Part shown: positions 46,997 through 64,000 of the stretch, piece after piece | How positions within the stretch are numbered: the stretch's first letter is position 1 | Layout of the letters: every line of letters begins with the position of its first letter | Source of the DNA: Rutidosis leptorrhynchoides | Lineage: Eukaryota > Streptophyta > Magnoliopsida > Asterales > Asteraceae | Reading direction: 5' to 3' | NCBI RefSeq assembly: GCF_046630445.1 | Contig: NC_092333.1 | Location: 99,909,001-99,973,000, forward strand | Length of the DNA stretch: 64,000 nt | Translations under genes and position numbers: made by a program | Notes under the pieces: model-generated | Told to the model about the DNA's origin: nothing | Databases searched by the model: none | What the model saw: the letters and a program-made list of their open reading frames with translations, nothing else

Positions 46997-48530
46997 GTTG
47001 AAACCACTCCCAGACAATCTAGAGTATGCTTTTCTTGAGGAGGAGTCTAAACTCCCAGTGATTATTGCTTCCGATCTTTCTGTAAGTCAAAAATCTAAAC
47101 TTGTATCCGTGTTAAAAGCTCATAAACCGGCTATTGCATGGAAAATTCAGGATATTATGGGTATAAGTCCCTCTTATTGTACACACAAAATCCTAATGGA
47201 AGATAACTTCAAACTGTGTGTGCAACGACAGAGGCGACTAAACCCGCACATGTAGGAAGTGGTTAAGAAGGAGACTGTTAAACTCCTTGATGCAGGTCTT
47301 ATCTACCCTATCTCTGACAGTCCTTGGGTGAGTCTGGTACAATGTGTGCCCAAAAAGGGTGGCATGACCATAATCACAAATGAAAAGAATGAATTGATTT
47401 CTACCAGGACTGTTACGGGGTGGCGGGTGTGCATTGACTATCAAAAATTGAATGATGCCACCCGAAAGGACCATTTTCCCCTACCCTTCATCGATCAAAT
47501 GTTGGAGAGGTTGGCTGGAAAGAGTTTCTATTGTTTTCTTGATGGTTTTTCGGGATACTTCCAAATCCCTATTGCACCCGAAGACCAAGAGTAAACCACA
47601 TTCACGTGCCCGTATGGCACATTTTCTTATCGACGTATGCCCTTCGGCTTATGTAACGCCCTTGATACCTTTCAAAGGTGTATGGTGGCGATATTCCATG
47701 ATATGATCGAAGACTGCATGGAGGTGTTTATGGACAACTTCTCAGTCTACGGAGACACCTTCGAGTCATGTCTTCATAATCTTGAGCGTATGTTGATTCG
47801 GTGCGAAAAAGCCAATCTTGTGCTCAACTGGGAGAAATGCCACTTTATGGTTCGCGAAGGCATCGTTCTCGGGCACAAGATTTCCAAAGTTGGGATTGAG
47901 GTAGATAAGGCAAAAATTGATGTTATCGCCGGGCTTAAATCCCCTACCGATGTCAAAGGTGTTCGAAGTTTTCTTGGGCACGCCGGGTTTTACCGGCGGT
48001 TTATCAAGGATTTTTCCAAAATTTCCACGCCCTTGAATAAACTTCTCAAAAAGGACGCTCCTTTTGTTTTCTCGGAGGAGTGTCACAAAGCGTTTAATCT
48101 TCTTAAAGTAAAGCTCACTAATTCACCTATACTTATTAGTCCGGATTGGTCTATGCCATTCGAACTTATGTGTGATGCAAGCGACTTTGCAATCGGATCC
48201 GTCTTAAGGCAACGTGTTGGTAAACATTTTTAGCCCATTTACTATGCTAGTAAGACATTGCAAGGAGCGCAACTTAACTATACCACTACCGAAAAGGAAC
48301 TCCTAGCAATTGTCTTTTCTTTTGACAAATTTTGCGCATATCTCATACTAGCAAAGACGGTTGTGTATACGGACCACTCGGCACTTAAGCATTTGCTCAC
48401 TAAACCCGATGCTAAACCGAGATTGATACGTTGGGTATTGCTTTTGCAAGAATTCTATGTTGAAATCCGGGATAAAAAGGGTGCCAATAACTTAGCGGCC
48501 GATCACCTTTCACGTCTTGAGAACCCCTCC
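46997..48530 (+). pseudogene. Reverse transcriptase and RNase H of Athila-2
   Basis: It resumes at KPLPDNLEYAFLEEESKLPV. RT blocks are KETVKLLDAGLIYPISDSPW, VCIDYQKLNDATRKDHFPLP, LDGFSGYFQIPIAPEDQE and YRRMPFGLCNALDTFQRCM. The catalytic box reads FMDN, not FMDD (EVFMDNFSVYGDTF, ~47727-47767), which removes an essential Asp. RNase H motifs [34 protein letters not shown] and [10 protein letters not shown] are visible. Stops are at 47253 (TAG), 47592 (TAA) and 48231 (TAG). Confidence 0.92.
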
Positions 48531-49112
48531 TGTGAGGTTCTCGATGAGACTACTATTCATGATGATTTTCTCGATGAATATCTCATAAAGGTGGAGGAGT
48601 GTGAAGACCCTTGGTTCGTTGAAAGCGAGCGCATTCTTGTCAAATGTCATCATGGGCCGACGGGTGGGCATTATGGTCCCCAAGTTACGGGGCAAAAAGT
48701 CTTTGAGGTCGGTTTCTATTGGCCTACTATCTTCAAGGATGCCCATCGAATATGTCAATCATGCGATGGTTGTCAACGGGCGGGCCAAATCACCCAACAA
48801 GATGAGATGCCTCAAAATATCATCCAAGTTTGTGAGGTTTTTGATATTTGGGGGGATTGATTTCATGGGCTCGTTCCCGAAATCTAATTATAAGCTCTAC
48901 ATTCTTGTTGCCATCGATTATTTTTCAAAATGGGTTGAAGCACAAGCTTTGCCCACTAATGATGCACGGGTTGTAGTTTCGTTCCTTAAACAACTCTTTT
49001 CTCGGTTTGGTGCCCCAAAAGCTTTAATTAGCGATCGAGGAACTCACTTTTGTAATGCCTAACTTGAAAAGGTGTTGAAACGATATGGGGTGACCCATAA
49101 AGTTTCTACATC
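48531..49112 (+). pseudogene. Integrase of Athila-2, N-terminal part, cut by the LARD-like element
   Basis: The zinc domain ([30 protein letters not shown]) is preceded by a deletion: compared with the nested copy, ~80 residues between DPWFV and CHHGPT are missing. A 1-base insertion in a G-run near 48853 shifts the frame. The core continues as DFMGSFPKSNYKLYILVAID and [12 protein letters not shown], with a TAG/TAA-type stop at 49060. It ends at GVTHKVSTS (49112), where the LTR begins. The catalytic Glu lies on the far side of the insertion. Confidence 0.9.
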
Positions 49113-53121
<4,009 letters not shown>

Positions 53122-53157
53122 GTACCTACCCGTTAAAGAAATTTCGTCCCGAAATTT
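53122..53157 (-). other. PPT and pre-PPT hairpin of the LARD-like element
   Basis: The minus strand reads AAATTTCG-GGA-CGAAATTT (53157-53139), then AACGGGTAGGTAC ending at the LTR (53134-53122). The 13-base PPT is identical to that of the chromovirus at 38654-38666. Confidence 0.85.
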
Positions 53158-55019
53158 GATTGGGATGGTCATGGCTGACAATAAGTATGTTTTCTTGACG
53201 AATATGAGCTACTAAATAGAGTTTTATCATCAGTGAGTAATATGGATAGAACAATTTGATTATTCGAAGAGTACGAATGAAGCTATCACAAAAGAGTGAA
53301 AATGAGTAAATAGGAATTCGTCTTAACTTTTGACGTAGTCACAGTGGATTTCCGGAATTCAAGAAATTTAGAGAAAATCTTCGAAATCTAAAAGATTTGA
53401 TTCTTCGCCAAATAAGGAAATTAAGATCCTCTTTGGATAAATGCAATGATCTGTCTCGATAGCTTTGTCTAATGTTTCATTATAAATCCACCCTATTCTT
53501 TTCCTTTATAGTTTGGAGTTCCATACTTTTGTTTTCTCTTCCCGACTTTAAGTCAAGCGAATAATGGTCCAGAATTCGTAGGTATGGAGTTTCGAATGAA
53601 CTTGACAATTGTTCTAAGATAGAAATTGTAGTTGCACGATCTTCATTAGTTAAATTACCAGAATATCCTGAAAAAATAGATTTATCAAGAAGATATGATC
53701 TTAATATGTTTGAAGATCAGGTAGAATGTAAGAGTCGTGTAACATGGCACATAATGACGTTATGGTCTGTGAATCATCAAGTTCTATTAGAAACTCAGCA
53801 TGACTTACTGTAATATAGTCACGTTGATCAAGTGTCATTATATTATACTAACTCATGCTTCAGTTCCTAACACTACTTCAAAAACATTCATATTTTGATT
53901 CGAATTTTTCAGAATTTAGAAACGAAAACAGTTTCCTTTCTGATGTAACACTGATAACGCGAGAAGATAATGATTCCGGATAAGAATAGTTATGAAATTA
54001 TCTTTAGGAATATCGAGTATATTTATAATAAAGGATACGATAATATCTTAGAATTTTAGAATCAAATTGTGATGAAGATATTCATTCACGATGATTTAAA
54101 GCGATTAAGGAGTAAGATATTCGCTAAAGATTTCATCATAAACAGAATCATCAGGATTCTTTATGTACAAGTTTAGTCCTTATGATTTGTCCACAGTCTC
54201 CTTTATAATTTCGCATAATCCGCTTTTTGGTACTAAATTTTCTATTGAGCGTTTCCAACACTCCATTCTTTATGATCAAACTTTCAACTGTTATGGTCGT
54301 TTACAGTTTTTGCTGCTTCATCAGCAATTTTCAAAATTTGGAGTATTGATTCGTAGATTGAGTGCTTTTCAGAATTTCAAGATGGAAGATCATAATTCTA
54401 AGAGATAAATGTTATATGTATACATATAACTGTTGATGTAGTAATGTTGCGAGATTCAAAATACTGATTGTTGATTTCCGAAAATTGGTATGGCAATTCT
54501 CATTACAAGATGTGGATGAGTACATGATAAGGTTTCAATAATGATTTTTCGAAAATCAAAGATCAATGAAGTTGCTGGTAAGTTTACTGCTAATGTGGTG
54601 GGATATAAAAGGTTTCCCGGTAACGACGACGAAAGGCAACTTATATCAAAGTTATAATAAGGCTGATCCAAATGAAAGGCGAAGTTAATTTGCTGGAGCT
54701 GTGACAAAATTGGCTAATTCGAAGAGAGATTGTAAGGTTATTTTCGATAATAACAATGCCAAGGGATCATAAATTTATGTTAAATGTTTACTCACGTTCC
54801 GAGAGTTTTTCAGGTGCATAACTATATGTATAAATTTTTCTTCTTGTAGATGAAGTGCGGTTGATTCATCCTCTCGATTGAGGTGTTTTCAAGGATCATG
54901 AAAAGTTTGAACGCAGATTGTAATCGTCAAGATACAAATGAGGTTTACGATGAAATCAAGTGGCAAACTTGAAGAAATGTTTAGTTTCATATGTTATAAT
55001 CAATATTTTAATTCATTTT

Positions 55020-55310
55020 AATTATCCAATGTTATTAGTCCACAGTTAGTAGTCCACAATTTGTAGTTCAACAATTCATATATAGTTTAATATATAATAT
55101 TCGAATTAATTAATACGTGTCGTGACCCATTATATACATGTCTCAGACTCGATCACAACTCAAAGTATATATATTATTGAAGAATCAACCTCAACTCTGT
55201 ATAACGAACTCGAGCATTACAGCATATAGAGTGTCTATGGTTATTCCAAATAATATATATAGATGATGTCAATATGATATGTCAAAACATTGTATACGTA
55301 TCCCGATATT
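55020..55310 (-). repeat. Chromovirus-LTR-like fragment within the LARD-like interior
   Basis: Words such as GATCACAACTCAAAGTATAT, 'ATAGAGTGTCTATGGTT' and CCAAATAATATATATA occur in the order seen at 62390-62610 (same strand) and, reversed, at 17640-17830 in the chromovirus LTR. The fragment is clearly diverged. Confidence 0.75.
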
Positions 55311-55694
55311 TAAAGTGCGTAAAATAAATAACAAAAATTAAATGACGATAAATAAAATTGCGAGAATTAAAATTGCGATAAATAAATTGCGATAAATAAA
55401 TGTAATAAGAAATTAGCAGTTAGCTAGGATTTTGTTAGCGTGGATTCTTAACAAAATTTCTCATAATTAATTTGTTTGTTTCTAACAAATTTTATTTTTT
55501 CAAATGTTTTCTTCATTATGCCACTTGTTGGTTTCTGATAGGTAAAAATTCAAATATGAAATTGAATGAAAATGGTTATTCTGCGATGAACGGATATGTA
55601 TATTTGTAGATGTAAGTAGAATAGTAAATGACTGTTGAATCATATTGGAAGAATGTACAGTGTAACTTATTAATGTGAAATCTAAATATTCCTT

Positions 55695-55712
55695 GGGTAT
55701 TACCTACCCGTT
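55695..55712 (-). other. Internal PPT-like motif with inverted repeat (LARD-like interior)
   Basis: The minus strand reads AACGGGTAGGTAATACCC, i.e. GGGTA-GGTAA-TACCC. The chromovirus has GGGTA-GGTAC-TACCC upstream of gag (20812-20826). Confidence 0.6.
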
Positions 55713-56175
55713 AAAATATTTTCACCATTAACATTTTGTACAAAAGAACTTTTAATTACAATCTTTATGAAAATATATATGCATATATATTTTCTTCGAA
55801 TGTAATCATGGATTTAATGAGTTAATATGATATTAATCTCATTTGCTTTTCAGGTTGAGCTAAAATAAGTAATCTCTAAAACTTTTAGAAACCATATATT
55901 CTTCTCAGAATATTTCTTCAATGAAGTTATGCATCAATACTTTATCGTTCATTGTCGTTGGTACTCCTTGGTATCTATGGTGCGTATGATGTTAATGTTC
56001 GTGGGACAGATTGTGATGTTGAGGTGTGGGATGCGGATGTTACTGTTGGTGGTGGTGATGGTACTGTTAATGTTGCTGATGGTGGTACTGTTGGTGCCAG
56101 GGATGTTGTTGAAGCTGGTACGTTTTACATCATATTTTTCAAGGCTACAACTCGGGTGCGAAGCTCGTTGACTTA

Positions 56176-56567
56176 TTACTCCGGGATTATTGTCGGTAGG
56201 AACGGGCGAGTGAATAAGGTTTTGAATTTGAGATAGTATATAATCATGGTGAGATATTCTGGAAATGTGGGTGAAAAAGGTGTTTCGGACTGGTTCGACG
56301 GTAAGTGCTTCAGGTTCTTCGTCATGAGGTGAATTTGGTTGGTGGGTGGAAAGGATCGCCTTCCTCTAGTCTCCATCAGTTAAGTCGACTATGAACCCAT
56401 CCCCAAATCATCCAGAAATGAAGATGACTAGTTGATTGATTCATTTCATTTACACTGCTTTTGGAGCTTAGGTGAATATCCATGTCGAAATAGCTGTCGG
56501 AATAACTATCGGAATAGCTATCAAAATCTGAGGGACTTGAACTGGTTGAGGGATTCATCTCGTACAA
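56176..56567 (-). pseudogene. Short Ser/Asp/Tyr-rich ORF remnant after the leader
   Basis: From 56567 the frame reads MYEMNPSTSSSPSDFDSYSD with repeated SDSY, then EMNQSTS, and stops at 56376. A second frame (56376-56176) continues with Pro/Asn-rich sequence, probably after a frameshift. Its position, a few hundred bases after the primer site, matches that of the acidic ORF1 of the chromovirus (19155). I see no sequence similarity beyond low complexity. It could be a relic of an ORF1 of the LARD's parent, or chance. Confidence 0.3.
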
Positions 56568-56843
56568 TCAGATGAAGGATTTTCGATAAGAAATAGATTA
56601 TAGGATGTAGATTAGTACCCTGCAATACATAATTTACATATGCATATATAATACTAAAATCCCATAAGTTACGGAGAAATCTACGGAAGCTGTCAGGCAA
56701 AGGTAACAATAACAGATATGCTAAGATATGAATTTATCTATACACTGTCTATGCAATAGAGGCAATAAGACGTGTCTAGACTTTAAGGATGATAAGAAAA
56801 TAATTTTTGACACTAAATGATAAGCAAAACTTTTGACATGCAG

Positions 56844-56941
56844 ACACGGTCGAAGTCCAGACCCACTAATGCATCTAAACAACTATCAGTTAGACACACT
56901 AATGCAAGACCTGATTCGCTAAGACCACAGCTCTGATACCA
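56844..56941 (-). other. Primer-binding site (initiator Met tRNA) and leader of the LARD-like element
   Basis: The minus strand reads TGGTATCAGAGC (56941-56930), two bases from the LTR. The leader continues TGTGGTCTTAGCGAATCAGG, then TTGCATTAGTGTGTCT, and GGTCTGGACTTCGACCGTGT at its end. The same blocks occur in the same spacing at 18949-19046. Confidence 0.9.
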
Positions 56942-56943
56942 CA

Positions 56944-60913
<3,970 letters not shown>

Positions 60914-61357
60914 GTACCTACCCGTTAAAGAAATTTCGTCCCGAAATTTGATTGGGATGGTCATGGCTGAAAATAAGTATGTTTTTTTGACGAATATGAG
61001 CTGATAAATAGAGTTTTATCATCAGTGAGTAATATGGATAGAACAATTTTATTATTCGAAGAGTATGAATGAAGCTATCACAAAAGAGTGAAAATGAGTA
61101 AATAGGAATTCGTCTTAACTTTTAACGTATTCACAGTGGATTTCCGGAATTCAAGGAATTTAGAGAAAATCTTCGAAATCTAAAAGATTTGATTCTTCTG
61201 TGAATAAGGAAATTAAGATCCTCTTTGGATAAATGCGATGATCTGTCTCGATAGCTTTGTCTAATGTTTCATTATAAATCCACCCTATTCTTTTCCTTTA
61301 TATTTTGGAGTTCCATACTTTTGTTTTCTTTTCCCGACTTTAAGTCAAGCGAATAAT
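60914..61357 (-). mobile_element. 3' end of a second LARD-like interior
   Basis: Near-identical to 53122-53570, including hairpin and PPT. It stops at AAGTCAAGCGAATAAT, where a chromovirus LTR is inserted (ATAAT at 61353-61357 would be its duplication). In the other copy the sequence runs on without interruption. Confidence 0.9.
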
Positions 61358-64000
61358 TGAAATGTCTCGTTCATATTGATTATAAATGTTCCATATTAAT
61401 TGATTTCGTCGCGAGGTTTTGACCTCTATATGAGACGTTTTTCAAAGACTGCATTCATTTTTAAAACAACCATAACCTTTATTTTATCTATAAAGGTTTA
61501 AAAAGCATTACGTAGATTATCAAATAATGATAATCTAAAATATACCGTTTACACACGACCATTACATAATGGTTTACAATAAGAATATATTACATCAAAA
61601 ATAAGTTTCTTGAATGCAGTTTTTACATAATATCATACAATCATGGACTCCAAATCTTGTCCTTATTTTAGTATGCAATAGCGAAAGCTCTTAATAATCA
61701 CCTGAGAATAAACATGCTTAAAACGTCAACAAAAATGTTGGTGAGTTATAGGTTTAACCTATATATTATTAAATCATAATAATAGACCACAAGATTTCAT
61801 ATTTCAATATACATCCCATACATAGAGATAAAAATCATTCATATGGTGAACACCTGGTAACCGACATTAACAAGATGTATATAAGAATATCCCCTATCAT
61901 TCTGAGAAATCCTTCGGACATGATAAAAATGAATTCGAAGTACTAAAGCATCCGATACTTTGGATGGGGTTCGTTAGGCCCAATATATCTATCTTTAGGA
62001 TTCGCGTCAATTAGTAGATTGGTTTACTAATTCTTAGGTTACCAAGCAACATGGGCATATTCGGCTTCGATCATTCACCCATATAATGTAGTTTCATTTA
62101 CTTGTGTCTATTTCGTAAAACATTTATAAAACTGCATGTATTCTCATCCCAAAATATTAAATTTTAAAAGTGGGACTATAACTCACTTTCACAGATTTTT
62201 ACTTCGTCGGGAAGTAAGACTTGGCCACTGGTCGATTCACGAACCTATAACAAATATGTACATATATATCAAAGTATGTTCAAAATATATTTACAACATT
62301 TTTAATATGTTTTAATGTTTTAAGTTTATTAAGTCATCTGTCCTCGTTAGTAACCTACAACTAGTTGTCCACAATTAGATGTACAAAAATAAATCGATAT
62401 ATATATTATCTTGAATCAATCCACGACCCAGTGTATACACGTCTCAGGCTAGATCACAACTCAAAGTATATATATTTTTGGAATCAACCTCAACCCTGTA
62501 TAGCTAACTCCAACATTACTGCATATAGAGTGTCTATGGTTGTTCCAAATAATATATATACATGGGTCGATATGATATGTCAAAACATTTGCATACGTGT
62601 CTATGGTATCCCAAGATTACATAATAATTTAGAATACATGTATAATACAATATAAGTTAGCTAGGATATGATTTGTATAGAATTGTTACAATATTTCCCG
62701 TAGCTACAACAATAAAAAAATATCCAATCTTGTTTTACCCATAACTTCTTCGTTTTAAATCCGTTTTGAGTGAATCAAATTGCTATGGTTTCATATTGAA
62801 CTCTATTTTATGAATCTAAACAGAAAAAGTATAGGTTTATAGTCGGAAATATAAGTTACAAGTCATTTTTGTAAGAGGTAGTCATTTCAGTCGAAAGAAC
62901 GACGTCTTGATGACCATTTTGAAAAACATACTTCCACTTTGAGTTTAACCATGATTTTTAGATATAGTTTCATGTTCATAAGAAAAATCATTTTCCCAGA
63001 AGAACAACTTTTAAAATCAAATTTTATCATATTTTTTAATTATCAAACCCAAAACAGCCCGCGGTGTTACTACGACGGCGTATGTCCGGTTTTACGGTGT
63101 TTTTCGTGTTTTCAGGTTTTAAATCATTAAGTTAGCATATCATATAGATATAGAACATGTGTTTAGTTGATTTTAAAAGTCAAGTTAGAAGGATTAACTT
63201 TTGTTTGCGAACAAGTTTAGAATTAACTAAACTATGTTCTAGTGATTTCAAGTTTAAACCTTCGAATAAGATAGCTTTATATGTATGAATCGAATGATGT
63301 TATGAACATCATTACATCCTCAAGTTTTGTGAATAAACCTACTGGAAAAGAGACAAATGGATCTAGCTTCAAAGGATCCTTGGATGGCTTGAAAGTTCTT
63401 GAAACAGAATCATGACACGAAAACAAGTTCAAGTAAGATTTCCACTCGAAATAAGATTGTTATAGTTATAGAAATTGAACCAAAGTTTGAATATGAGTAT
63501 TACCTTGAATTAGAAAGATAACCTACTGTAAATAACAAAGATTTCTTGAGGTTGGATGATCACTTTACAAGATTGGAAGTAAGCTAGCAAACTTGGAAGT
63601 ATTCTTGATTTTTATGAAACTAGAACTTATAGAATTTATGAAGAACACTTAGAACTTGAAGATAGAACTTGAGAGAGATCAATTAGATGAAGATAATTGA
63701 AGAATGAAAGTGTTTGTAGGTGTTTTTGGTCATTGGTATATAGATTAGATATAAAAGATGTGTAATTTTGTTTACATGTAAATAAGTCATGAATGATTAC
63801 TAATATTTTTGTAATTTTATGAGATATTTCATGCTAGTTACCTAATGACATACATACTTATCATAATATCATGTTAACTATATATATAATCATATATATG
63901 TCATCATATAGTTTATACAAGTTTTAACGTTTGTGAATCACCGGTCAACTTGGGTGGTCAATTGTCTATATGAAACCTATTTCAATTAATCAAGTCTTAA
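61358..64000 (-). mobile_element. Chromovirus LTR of the Tekay/Del family, partial (runs off the right edge)
   Basis: The plus strand begins TGAAATGTCTCG, the complement of the LTR end GGGACATTTCA, and the sequence follows the reverse complement of 18946-15477 to the last base. Relative to those LTRs it lacks about 710 bp (corresponding to ~15643-16352) with the junction near 63838, and most of the (AT)n. About 100 bp of the LTR lie beyond the window. It may be a solo LTR or the 3' end of an element. Confidence 0.9.

Larger units (their letters stand above)
53158..56929 (-). other. Interior of the LARD-like element, largely non-coding
   Basis: No gag, protease, RT or integrase motif is visible in any frame. 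It holds a fragment resembling the chromovirus LTR (55020-55310), an internal PPT-like inverted repeat (55695-55712) and a short Ser/Asp-rich frame near the 5' end (56376-56567). Other short frames (54163-54408 plus, 54456-54707 minus, 55929-56236 plus) have no recognisable domain. Confidence 0.75.

Noticed and set aside
55929..56236. Gly/Val/Asp-rich plus-strand protein in the LARD-like interior
   Set aside because: It is antisense to the element, lies in GGTGGT-type low complexity and has no domain.

Overview
The window is plant nuclear DNA made almost entirely of LTR retrotransposons inserted into one another. The organism is most likely a dicot with a large, TE-rich genome. The Athila and Tekay/Del lineages, the SINE type and the LTR end sequences look like the daisy family (Asteraceae), but this rests on recognition only. 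No intact host gene is supported. Every long reading frame belongs to gag/pol/env-like retroelement genes or to sequence carried by a retroelement.

Left part (1-15122). 1-2105 is the tail of a chromovirus-type LTR. It abuts a degraded minus-strand Athila (2106-9929; 5' LTR 8270-9929) whose gag is split by a solo LTR (3077-6702, perfect 5-bp duplication). Then come a Copia-like LTR fragment (9930-10697), about 2 kb with nothing recognisable, a SINE (12715-12949), a minisatellite (13165-13405) and a fold-back repeat (14461-14972).

Middle (15123-49112). A plus-strand Athila ('Athila-2') has a 5' LTR split in two (15123-15380 and 42106-43358) by a 26.7-kb Tekay/Del chromovirus (15381-42105). That chromovirus carries two extra reading frames between its primer-binding site and gag: an acidic protein, and an F-box/Sel1-like protein resembling At2g35280. 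Its gag is split by a complete 13.9-kb minus-strand Athila (20990-34889) that has gag, protease, RT, RNase H, integrase and an ATHILA ORF1/env-like gene. Athila-2 pol is also split by a hAT-type element (46160-46996).

Right part (49113-64000). The integrase of Athila-2 is cut by a minus-strand, largely non-coding element with 4-kb LTRs and a 3.8-kb interior (LARD-like), arranged LTR-interior-LTR-interior. It shares a primer-binding site, a 98-nt leader, a pre-PPT hairpin and a PPT with the Tekay/Del chromovirus. This suggests that it was mobilised by chromovirus proteins. Its LTRs contain a tRNA-like A-box/B-box module. A further chromovirus LTR (61358-64000, running off the window) is inserted in the second interior.

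All coding regions are broken by nonsense codons, most of them readable as C-to-T or G-to-A changes, and by a few frameshifts and deletions. They are annotated as pseudogenes. The acidic ORF is the only long frame without a visible defect.
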